NCBI GenBank assembly: GCA_947088135.1
Contig: CAMUFJ010000049.1
Location: forward strand, 1 to 5,405
From: an uncultured Clostridia bacterium
GTDB lineage: Bacteria > Bacillota > Clostridia > Christensenellales > Borkfalkiaceae
Direction of reading: 5' to 3'
Length of the DNA: 5,405 nucleotides
Positions 1 through 4,089 of the stretch are shown in pieces (position 1 is the stretch's first letter; every line of letters begins with the position of its first letter). The position numbers and the translations under genes were made by a program. A model generated the notes under the pieces. It was not told where the DNA came from. It was given only the letters and a program-made list of their open reading frames with translations, and searched no databases.

Positions 1-9
1 TATTATATA

Positions 10-18
10 TGGTATAGT
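10..18 (+). promoter_or_regulatory. Possible extended -10 promoter element at the left edge
   Basis: The bases TGGTATAGT form an extended -10 box: TG, one base, then TATAGT, which matches TATAAT at five of six positions. The matching -35 would lie left of the window, so it cannot be judged. Initiation would fall near base 25, just before the long self-complementary stretch at 29-201, so this could be the promoter of that element. The AT-rich setting makes a chance match fairly likely. Confidence 0.3.
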
Positions 19-28
19 AAATCCTGCT

Positions 29-201
29 TCCCGTTAGACAAGGGGACGCGTGCCTAATCTTATAAACTTCGCAATAGTTCGTCAAGTTTGCGCACTCCTC
101 GGTCACGTATGTCCGTGTACGCTCCCGTCGTCGTTTGCGCACTTTCCTGCTCTTGCTCGTTTCTAAAATTAGGCAATCCTGTTTCCTGTAAAAATGCGGG
201 G
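29..201 (+). ncRNA. Candidate structured RNA or palindromic element: long rod-like imperfect hairpin
   Basis: No convincing gene lies here, but the two halves are complementary over a long distance. The best stem pairs 51-67 with 159-175 (15 of 17 positions Watson-Crick). It continues outward as 38-50 with 178-189 (about 12 pairs, three of them G-U, with one bulged A and one C-C mismatch). It may extend further as 29-33 with 197-201. Inward it continues as 71-74 with 153-156 and 76-77 with 150-151. A looser region (78-99 and 128-149) follows, then an apical hairpin (100-107 with 114-127, loop near 108-113). A closing stem, a central open region and an apical stem-loop, all within about 170 nt, resemble the general design of 6S RNA, but I recognise no family-specific sequence. 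A palindromic (MITE-like) insertion or an upstream leader domain are alternatives. Strand is assigned from the possible promoter at 10-18 and the terminator at 273-313; the opposite strand would fold almost equally well. The pairing was done by hand. Confidence 0.4.
86..143. repeat. Pair of 11-base direct repeats (GTTTGCGCACT)
   Basis: GTTTGCGCACT occurs exactly at 86-96 and again at 133-143, with start points 47 bases apart. Its core TGCGCA is its own reverse complement, so the two copies can pair with each other (89-94 with 136-141). They lie on opposite sides of the central looser region of the long hairpin. The function is unknown; a duplicated protein-binding site or an internal duplication are both possible. 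Confidence 0.5.
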
Positions 202-272
202 CGGAATGACGGAGATATGCGGCGAAACCCCGAAAATATTCCGAAAAGATAAAAAAACAGAAAAAAAATTTT
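202..272 (+). other. Short hairpin and A-rich tract between the long hairpin and the terminator
   Basis: CGGAAT (202-207) is perfectly complementary to ATTCCG (238-243). CGG/CCG (210-212 with 230-232) and a GG-CGAAA-CC tip (221-229) could nest inside it. From about 244 the sequence becomes strongly A-rich (runs of seven and eight A's) and ends in TTTT. An alternative pairing of CGGGG (197-201) with CCCCG (228-232) competes with this fold. No gene is visible. The A-tract could bend DNA or act as an UP-like element for the promoter that follows, but this is inference. Confidence 0.3.
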
Positions 273-313
273 AAAAAGCGAGCCTAAAATCCTTGACGCG
301 GGCTTGCTTTTTT
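273..313 (+). terminator. Intrinsic terminator, apparently bidirectional
   Basis: AAAAAGCGAGCC (273-284) pairs with GGCTTGCTTTTT (301-312), giving seven GC-rich core pairs with one G-U, extended by five A-T pairs around a loop of about 16 bases. The + strand continues in a run of six T's (308-313). On the other strand the hairpin is followed by TTTTT, AAAA and eight T's, so it could stop transcription from either side. It would end any transcript entering from upstream, including one from 10-18, before the S10 operon promoter. An attenuator within a longer S10 leader is an alternative reading. Confidence 0.6.
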
Positions 314-321
314 GTTAATAT
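293..321 (+). promoter_or_regulatory. Likely main promoter of the S10 operon (sigma-A type)
   Basis: TTGACG (293-298) matches the -35 consensus at five of six positions. After a 17-base spacer, TAATAT (316-321) serves as the -10, preceded by TG at 313-314 to give an extended -10. Initiation is expected near 328. The -35 lies in the loop of the terminator hairpin and the spacer contains its right arm, so the two signals overlap physically. The predicted transcript begins five bases before the first leader stem (333), which supports the assignment. TATTAT and TATATA just downstream are less well spaced alternatives for the -10. Confidence 0.55.
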
Positions 322-327
322 TATATA

Positions 328-585
328 GCCTGTGTCAGCGGGATATTTTTTCCGCGCGCACCGAGCGTATATGGAATGAGGCGGGAAGTTACTGAAAAAC
401 GAGGCGAGAAAGCCCCTCGACAGATAATTTTCGCTGACAAATGTGGAGGCTTGACCTCTGCGACCGACCGAAGGCTTTTGCGAGGAAACACCGCAAAGAC
501 GCGTGTTTTTTTGATAGCGAAACTTCGATACGCACGGGTAAGTTGACACGGAGTACAAGTTGGTATAAAAGAAGGAGTAAGAAAA
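328..585 (+). promoter_or_regulatory. Predicted structured 5' leader of the S10 operon mRNA
   Basis: About 258 bases separate the predicted start of transcription from rpsJ, with no convincing gene between. Several stems can be drawn. TGTCAGCGGGA (333-343) pairs with TTTCGCTGACA (429-439), with eight perfect pairs then two G-U and one A-U. It encloses CCGC/GCGG (352-355 with 381-384) and CGAGG/CCTCG (400-404 with 415-419). A seven-pair hairpin with a five-base loop follows (443-449 with 455-461), then alternative hairpins between 475 and 533. S10 operon leaders are known regulatory targets: in E. coli the product uL4 represses its own operon through the leader, by attenuation and translation block. 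From memory, a leader family upstream of rpsJ has also been proposed in Clostridia. Whether this leader belongs to it I cannot tell. No strong pairing that would hide the rpsJ Shine-Dalgarno site (571-577) was found. Confidence 0.5.
483..512 (+). terminator. Terminator-like hairpin in the leader: possible attenuator
   Basis: AAACA-(C)-CGC (486-494) can pair with GCG-TGTTT (501-508) around the loop AAAGAC, with C491 bulged. Weak extension by G-U and A-U pairs reaches 483/511. The right arm runs into seven T's (506-512), the usual look of an intrinsic terminator. A different hairpin, TTTGCG (477-482) with CGCAAA (492-497), uses the same bases and would exclude it, as in terminator/antiterminator pairs. 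It sits about 75 bases before rpsJ. The stem is short and bulged, so it may only be a pause site or a chance pairing. Confidence 0.35.
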
Positions 586-885
586 ATGGCAGCACAAAAA
601 ATCAGAATCAAACTTTCGGCTTACGACCACGAGCTTGTAGACCAAGCGGCGAGCAGGATCGTAGAGACGATGCAGAAGGGCGGAGCGAAGATCTCCGGAC
701 CTATTCCGCTTCCCACGGAACGCGAGATCGTGACCATTCTCCGCAGTCCTCATAAATATAAGGACAGCCGCGAGCAGTTCGAGCTTCGCACGCATAAGAG
801 AATCATCGATATCTATTCTCCCAACGCAAAGCTTTTGGACAGCATTCACCTTCCCGCGGGCGTAGATATCAAAGTAAAACTGTGA
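586..885 (+). CDS. rpsJ: 30S ribosomal protein S10 (uS10, NusE)
   Basis: uS10 sits in the head of the 30S subunit. In the family it also acts, bound to NusB, as the transcription antitermination factor NusE. Recognition rests on the core from IRIKLSAYDH (6-15) through GPIPLPT (38-44) to the long-loop and strand segment SPHKYKDSREQFELRTHKR (54-72), which is highly conserved. The C-terminal end reads LPAGVDIKVKL. The protein has 99 residues where about 102-103 is usual, and the shortage lies near residues 84-88, where family members typically have a segment like VDALMRLDLP. The start is fixed by GAAGGAG (571-577), eight bases before ATG, and by the MAxxKIRIKL beginning. It is the first gene of the operon and is followed by the largest gap in it (61 bases). 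Confidence 0.98.
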   Translation: MAAQKIRIKLSAYDHELVDQAASRIVETMQKGGAKISGPIPLPTEREIVTILRSPHKYKDSREQFELRTHKRIIDIYSPNAKLLDSIHLPAGVDIKVKL

Positions 886-894
886 TCCTATAAT
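866..894 (+). promoter_or_regulatory. Possible internal promoter ahead of rplC
   Basis: A perfect TATAAT stands at 889-894, just after the rpsJ stop. The best -35 at 17 bases is ATATCA (866-871), which matches TTGACA at only three positions, and no TG extension is present. Initiation would fall near 901. The AT-rich gap makes a chance -10 likely, so this is a weak call. Confidence 0.25.
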
Positions 895-913
895 ACTATT
901 TATATATGGTATT
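892..913 (+). other. AU-rich hairpin in the rpsJ-rplC gap
   Basis: AATACTAT (892-899) pairs with ATGGTATT (906-913), giving eight pairs including one T-G, around a six-base loop. It contains only one G-C pair, so it is weak as RNA. The right arm belongs to the 13-base sequence TTATATATGGTAT (900-912) that also occurs at 3-15. It could be an mRNA processing or stability element between rpsJ and the rest of the operon; no direct evidence. Confidence 0.3.
900..912 (+). repeat. Second copy of TTATATATGGTAT (first copy at 3-15)
   Basis: The 13 bases are identical to 3-15 at the left edge of the window, and both copies are preceded by TAT/TATT. One copy precedes the long structured element and the other the rplC ribosome-binding region. 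Low complexity makes coincidence possible. Confidence 0.4.
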
Positions 914-946
914 GGAAATAAAAAAAGAAAGGAGTGAACTTTATCA

Positions 947-1588
947 ATGAGCAATAAAGCAATCATCGGACGCAAAGTCGGTATGACGCAGCTCTTCACG
1001 GAAGACGGGAAAGTGATTCCCGTAACGGTCGTGGAAGCGGGTCCCTGCCCCGTGGTGCAGGTGAAGACGGAGGAAACGGACGGATACGTCGCGCTCAAAC
1101 TCGGCTTCCTTCCCGCGAAAGAAAAGAGCTTGAACGGGCCCGACCTCGGGCAATTCAAAAAGGCGAACGTAGCGCCCTGCAAGGTTTTGAAAGAAATCCG
1201 CATTGACAGCGTGGAGGGTGTGAAGGTAGGCGATAAACTTCTTGCCGACGTATTCCAGGCGGGCGACAGGGTGGACGCAAGCGGCGTTACCAAGGGTCAC
1301 GGCTACACGGGCGTTATCAAGCGTTGGAATCAGCACCGTTTGAAGGAAACGCACGGCGTAGGGCCTGTGCACAGGGAGCCCGGTTCTATGGGCGCGAACA
1401 GCACCCCCTCGCGCGTGTTCAAGCATAAGCACCTCGCAGGTCAGTACGGTGTCGAGAACGTTACGATCCAAAACCTCGAAGTCATTCGCGTGGACGTTCA
1501 GCGGAACGCGATCCTCGTAAAGGGCGCGATCCCCGGACCCAAGGGTAGTGTGGTGACGCTGAAATCGAGCGTGAAGCACAGCAAATAA
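947..1588 (+). CDS. rplC: 50S ribosomal protein L3 (uL3)
   Basis: uL3 is an early 23S rRNA-binding assembly protein whose long loop reaches toward the peptidyl-transferase centre. The N-terminus AIIGRKVGMTQLF (5-17) is the standard family opening. The loop region KGHGYTGVIKRW (116-127) to HREPGSMGANSTPSRVF (142-158) is diagnostic, followed by LAGQYG and the final strand RNAILVKGAIPGPKGS. Residue 150 is Ala where E. coli has the Gln methylated by PrmB; many Firmicutes also lack that Gln. The length of 213 is close to the usual 205-210. The start is set by AAAGGAG (928-934), twelve bases ahead, and by the MSNKAIIGRK beginning. It is the second gene of the operon, 11 bases before rplD. Confidence 0.98.
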   Translation: MSNKAIIGRKVGMTQLFTEDGKVIPVTVVEAGPCPVVQVKTEETDGYVALKLGFLPAKEKSLNGPDLGQFKKANVAPCKVLKEIRIDSVEGVKVGDKLLADVFQAGDRVDASGVTKGHGYTGVIKRWNQHRLKETHGVGPVHREPGSMGANSTPSRVFKHKHLAGQYGVENVTIQNLEVIRVDVQRNAILVKGAIPGPKGSVVTLKSSVKHSK

Positions 1589-1599
1589 GGAGAAAGACC

Positions 1600-2241
1600 A
1601 TGGCAAACGTTAAGGTATATAATATGAAAGGCGAAGAGGTCGGAAACATCGACCTTTCCGACAAAGTGTTCGGCGTCAAATATAACGAACCTCTCATTCA
1701 CCAGGCGGTCGTTACCTATCTTTGCAACCAAAGACAGGGAACGAAATCCACTCTTACCCGCACCGAGGTGCGCGGAGGCGGAGCGAAGCCTTGGAGACAG
1801 AAGGGCACGGGCCGCGCAAGACAAGGTTCTATCCGCGCTCCCCAGTGGACGAAGGGCGGCGTCGTGTTCGCGCCCAAGTCCCGCGATTTCTCCAAGAGCA
1901 TGAACAAAACGGCAAAACGCGGCGCGTTCCTTTCCGCTCTTTCCAAGAAGCTTGCGGACGGCGAGCTCATCGTGGTGGACGGCGTGAAAGTAACCGCTCC
2001 CAAAACCAAGGAAATGGAAGCGTTCCGCAAAGCGTTGAAGCTTGAAAAGAAAGCGGTGCTCGTCATGGACGAACCCAACGCGGACGTGATCCTTGCGGCG
2101 CGCAACATTCAAACGCTTTCCACGGTATCGGTTTCCGAGGTCAACACCTATGAAGTCGTATCGAACAGCGTCGTCGTGCTTACCAAGGGTTCCGTGAAAA
2201 AGCTGGAAGAAGCTTACGCGAACGAGGAGGTAAATTCGTAA
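1600..2241 (+). CDS. rplD: 50S ribosomal protein L4 (uL4)
   Basis: uL4 binds 23S rRNA early in 50S assembly, and its extended loop lines the peptide exit tunnel near the constriction. In E. coli it is also the autogenous repressor of this operon. The signature loop is RGGGAKPWRQKGTGRAR (58-74) followed by QGSIRAPQW. The globular part with KTKEMEAF and the alternating hydrophobic ILAARNIQTLSTVSVSEVNTYE segment follows. The length is 213 versus about 207 usual, with a short acidic tail EEAYANEEVNS. The start is supported by AAGGAGA (1587-1593), which overlaps the rplC stop. Its last codons contain the Shine-Dalgarno site of rplW and its stop shares a base with the rplW ATG, so translation of the two is probably coupled. 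Confidence 0.98.
   Translation: MANVKVYNMKGEEVGNIDLSDKVFGVKYNEPLIHQAVVTYLCNQRQGTKSTLTRTEVRGGGAKPWRQKGTGRARQGSIRAPQWTKGGVVFAPKSRDFSKSMNKTAKRGAFLSALSKKLADGELIVVDGVKVTAPKTKEMEAFRKALKLEKKAVLVMDEPNADVILAARNIQTLSTVSVSEVNTYEVVSNSVVVLTKGSVKKLEEAYANEEVNS
2224..2230 (+). promoter_or_regulatory. rplW ribosome binding site inside the rplD coding end
   Basis: GAGGAGG lies ten bases before the rplW ATG and encodes part of the last Glu-Glu codons of uL4. Ribosomes finishing rplD run over this site and stop at the rplW start, an arrangement that favours translational coupling. Confidence 0.75.
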
Positions 2242-2531
2242 TGCAACCCCAAGATATTATTTTAAAGCCCGTCCTTACGGAAAAGGGATATGACGGGATC
2301 GCGGATAAGCGTTATGCGTTCAAGGTGCTCAAAACTGCGAACAAGACGCAGATCAAGATTGCGGTAGAGCAGATGTTCGGCGTAAAGGTAGAGAGCGTTA
2401 ACACCGTTACCTGCCCCGGAAAGCTCAAAAGAATGGGCAGAAATTCCGGCTACACCCCTACGACGAAGAAAGCGATCGTTACGTTGAAAGCGGACAGCAA
2501 GCCCATCGAGGCATTTAACTCGTTGTCGTAA
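2241..2531 (+). CDS. rplW: 50S ribosomal protein L23 (uL23)
   Basis: uL23 binds domain III of 23S rRNA at the mouth of the exit tunnel, and is the docking site for trigger factor and the signal recognition particle in characterised bacteria. The opening with DIILKPVLTEKGYDG (5-18, TEK motif), then YAFKVLKTANKTQIKIAVEQMFGVKVESVNT, is the family core. The basic strand pair GKLKRMGRNSGYTPTTKKAIVTL ends it. At 96 residues it has the normal bacterial length. Its ATG shares its A with the rplD stop. rplW, rplB, rpsS and rplV all lie in the same reading frame. Confidence 0.98.
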   Translation: MQPQDIILKPVLTEKGYDGIADKRYAFKVLKTANKTQIKIAVEQMFGVKVESVNTVTCPGKLKRMGRNSGYTPTTKKAIVTLKADSKPIEAFNSLS

Positions 2532-2549
2532 AATTCGGAGGAATGAAAA

Positions 2550-3377
2550 ATGGCAGTCAAGAGATATAAACCGACCTCTCCCGCCCGCCGTCTGATGACG
2601 GTGCCCGTTTACGGAGAGATTTCCAAGAACAAGCCGGAGCGCTCCCTTCTCGAAGACCAGCGCAAATCGGGCGGCAGAAACCACGCGGGTAAAATCACCG
2701 TCCGTCACATCGGCGGCGGCAACAAGAGAAAATACCGCATCATCGACTTTAAGCGCAATAAAGACGGCATTCCCGCCACGGTCAAAAATATTCAGTACGA
2801 TCCCAACCGTAGCGCAAACATCGCGCTCCTCGTCTATGCGGACGGCGAAAAGAGATACATTCTCGCTCCCGTCGGCTTGAACGCGGGCGACAAGGTGATG
2901 AGCGGCGCAGGTGCGGACATCAAGGTGGGCAATGCGCTCCTCCTTTCCGACATTCCCGTCGGTACGATGATCCACAACATCGAGATGAAGCCGGGCAGAG
3001 GCGGACAGATCGCGAGAAGCGCGGGCATCTCCGCTCAGCTCATGGCGCGCGAAGGGAAATACGCGACCATTAAAATGCCCTCGGGCGAAATGCGTCTTAT
3101 CCCCGTCACCTGCAAGGCGACGATCGGACAAGTCGGCAACGTCGAGCACGAGATCATTCGCATCGGAAAAGCGGGTAAGACCCGTCACCTCGGTGTCCGT
3201 CCTACGGTGCGCGGTTCGGTCATGAACCCGAACGATCACCCTCACGGCGGCGGTGAAGGAAAATCTCCCGTCGGCCATGCGGGTCCCGAAACTCCTTGGG
3301 GCAAGCCGGCGCTCGGTTACAAGACGAGAAAGAAGAAGAATCCTACGAGCAAGTTCATCTTGAAGAGGATCAATTAA
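2550..3377 (+). CDS. rplB: 50S ribosomal protein L2 (uL2)
   Basis: uL2 is one of the most conserved 50S proteins. It holds 23S rRNA near the peptidyl-transferase centre and takes part in joining the subunits. The N-terminal RNA-binding half shows GGRNHAGKITVRHIGGGNKRK (RNA-contacting basic residues). The SH3-like part follows with GLNAGDKVMSGAGADIKVGNALLLSDIPVGTMIHNIE and PGRGGQIARSAG. The functionally important DHPHGGGEG motif begins at residue 229 with His at 230 and 232, and the basic tail KTRKKKNPTSKFILKRIN closes it. The 275 residues agree with the usual 273-278. The start is supported by GGAGGA (2537-2542) seven bases before ATG. An ATG at 2543 is too close to that site and reads only eight codons out of frame. 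Confidence 0.99.
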   Translation: MAVKRYKPTSPARRLMTVPVYGEISKNKPERSLLEDQRKSGGRNHAGKITVRHIGGGNKRKYRIIDFKRNKDGIPATVKNIQYDPNRSANIALLVYADGEKRYILAPVGLNAGDKVMSGAGADIKVGNALLLSDIPVGTMIHNIEMKPGRGGQIARSAGISAQLMAREGKYATIKMPSGEMRLIPVTCKATIGQVGNVEHEIIRIGKAGKTRHLGVRPTVRGSVMNPNDHPHGGGEGKSPVGHAGPETPWGKPALGYKTRKKKNPTSKFILKRIN

Positions 3378-3392
3378 GGAGGGTAAGAGGAT

Positions 3393-3674
3393 ATGTCGAG
3401 AAGTATAAAGAAAGGACCTTACGTCGAAGCGAAGCTGTTGAAGCGCATCGAGGCGATGAACGAGGTCAACGAGAAAAAGGTACTCAAAACCTGGTCGAGA
3501 GCATCGACGATCTTCCCCCAAATGGTGGGACATACGATTGCGGTTTACGACGGACGCAAGCACGTTCCCGTTTACGTTACCGAAGACATGGTGGGTTGCA
3601 AGCTCGGCGAGTTCGCTCCCACGAGAACGTTCAAGGGACACGCGGCGAAAACGACGGCGCCCGGCAGGAAGTAA
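3393..3674 (+). CDS. rpsS: 30S ribosomal protein S19 (uS19)
   Basis: uS19 lies in the head of the 30S subunit, forms a pair with uS13, and contacts the A-site tRNA region and the 50S subunit through bridges. The start MSRSIKKGPYV and the blocks TWSRASTIFPQMVGHTIAV (30-48) and HVPVYVTEDMVGCKLGEFAPTRTFKGH (55-81) are near-invariant family sequence. It has 93 residues, the normal length. The start follows AAGGAGGG (3376-3383), which overlaps the rplB stop. It precedes rplV by 12 bases. Confidence 0.98.
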   Translation: MSRSIKKGPYVEAKLLKRIEAMNEVNEKKVLKTWSRASTIFPQMVGHTIAVYDGRKHVPVYVTEDMVGCKLGEFAPTRTFKGHAAKTTAPGRK

Positions 3675-3686
3675 GGAGGAACGGAC

Positions 3687-4088
3687 ATGGCAGGCAATAT
3701 GAAGAAAAAGACCGAACGGGTAGCCGAGCTCAAAGAGAAGCGCCCTTACGCGGTCGCAAAGTATATCAGAGTTTCTCCCTATAAAGTGCGCACCGTTTTG
3801 GCGCTTATTCGCGGGAAGAGCGTGCGCGAGGCGCAGGCGATCCTCGAAAACTGCACCAACGGCGGAGCGGAACCTACCCGCAAGGTGCTCATGAGCGCGG
3901 TTGCGAACGCAGAGCACAATCAGGGTATGGACAGAGGAGATTTGTACGTGGCGGAGTGCTTCGCAAACGGCGGCACGATGCTCAAAAGAATGCAGCCCGT
4001 CAGCAAGGGCAGAGGGCACGCGATCCTCAAAAGAACGAGCCACATCACGGTGATACTTGACGTAAAGTCGGCGGAGGGACAGATATAA
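3687..4088 (+). CDS. rplV: 50S ribosomal protein L22 (uL22), with N-terminal extension
   Basis: uL22 contacts all domains of 23S rRNA, and its long beta hairpin lines the exit tunnel next to uL4, where macrolide-resistance changes occur in other bacteria. The core begins near residue 21: AVAKYIRVSPYKVRTVLALIRGKSV. The helix AVANAEHN (71-78) follows, then the tunnel hairpin from about 92 to 115 (TMLKRMQPVSKGRGHAILKR) and the strand TSHITVIL. The length of 133 exceeds the usual 110-115, mainly because of about 18 charged residues (MAGNMKKKTERVAELKEK) before the core. The first ATG has the strong site AAGGAGGA (3673-3680) six bases upstream. An in-frame ATG at codon 5 has poorer spacing. A single base separates it from rpsC. 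Confidence 0.97.
   Translation: MAGNMKKKTERVAELKEKRPYAVAKYIRVSPYKVRTVLALIRGKSVREAQAILENCTNGGAEPTRKVLMSAVANAEHNQGMDRGDLYVAECFANGGTMLKRMQPVSKGRGHAILKRTSHITVILDVKSAEGQI
4073..4078 (+). promoter_or_regulatory. rpsC ribosome binding site inside the rplV coding end
   Basis: GGAGGG is followed by 11 bases to the rpsC ATG and lies within the last codons of rplV (Ala-Glu-Gly region). The rplV stop and the rpsC start are one base apart, so ribosomes ending rplV can restart directly. Confidence 0.6.
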
Positions 4089-4089
4089 T

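Noticed and set aside
1..57. Tail of an upstream gene (open + frame ending at TAA 55-57)
   Set aside because: The 18 residues match no expected neighbour, such as the elongation factor Tu C-terminus, and the stretch contains promoter-like AT sequence; too short to call.
109..252. 47-codon ORF on the + strand with a hydrophobic, Cys-rich start
   Set aside because: There is no ribosome binding site before its ATG, no recognisable family, and it coincides with the self-complementary region; a chance ORF is more likely.
60..314. Open frame of about 85 codons on the - strand ending at 60-62, with a plausible-looking charged C-terminal part
   Set aside because: It has no ATG start and no Shine-Dalgarno site, its upstream half is Phe/Leu runs read from A-tracts, and it crosses the terminator and promoter at 273-321. 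A decayed gene remnant cannot be excluded, but the folding pattern explains the region better.
543..569. TTGACA (543-548) and TATAAA (564-569) as an rpsJ promoter
   Set aside because: The spacer is 15 bases and initiation would fall near 576, inside the rpsJ Shine-Dalgarno site, leaving no usable leader. The pair at 293-321 is better spaced and placed.
1..585. tRNA, CRISPR array, insertion sequence or known riboswitch in the upstream region
   Set aside because: No cloverleaf or T-loop sequence, no regular repeat-spacer pattern, no transposase and no recognised riboswitch core were seen.
441..755. 104-codon + strand ORF overlapping the leader and rpsJ
   Set aside because: It lacks a Shine-Dalgarno site and runs out of frame through the well-conserved rpsJ gene, so it is a shadow.
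271..1293. Long - strand ORF over the leader, rpsJ and rplC
   Set aside because: It lies opposite two conserved genes and through promoter and leader signals, with no recognisable product or binding site.
944..2112. Several - strand ORFs opposite rplC and rplD (944-1606, 1498-2112, 1716-2108)
   Set aside because: All mirror strongly conserved ribosomal genes; their Arg/His/Leu-rich composition is typical of reverse readings.
2543..2569. ATG at 2543 just before rplB (eight-codon ORF)
   Set aside because: It lies directly against the Shine-Dalgarno site, too close for initiation, and ends after eight codons out of frame with rplB.
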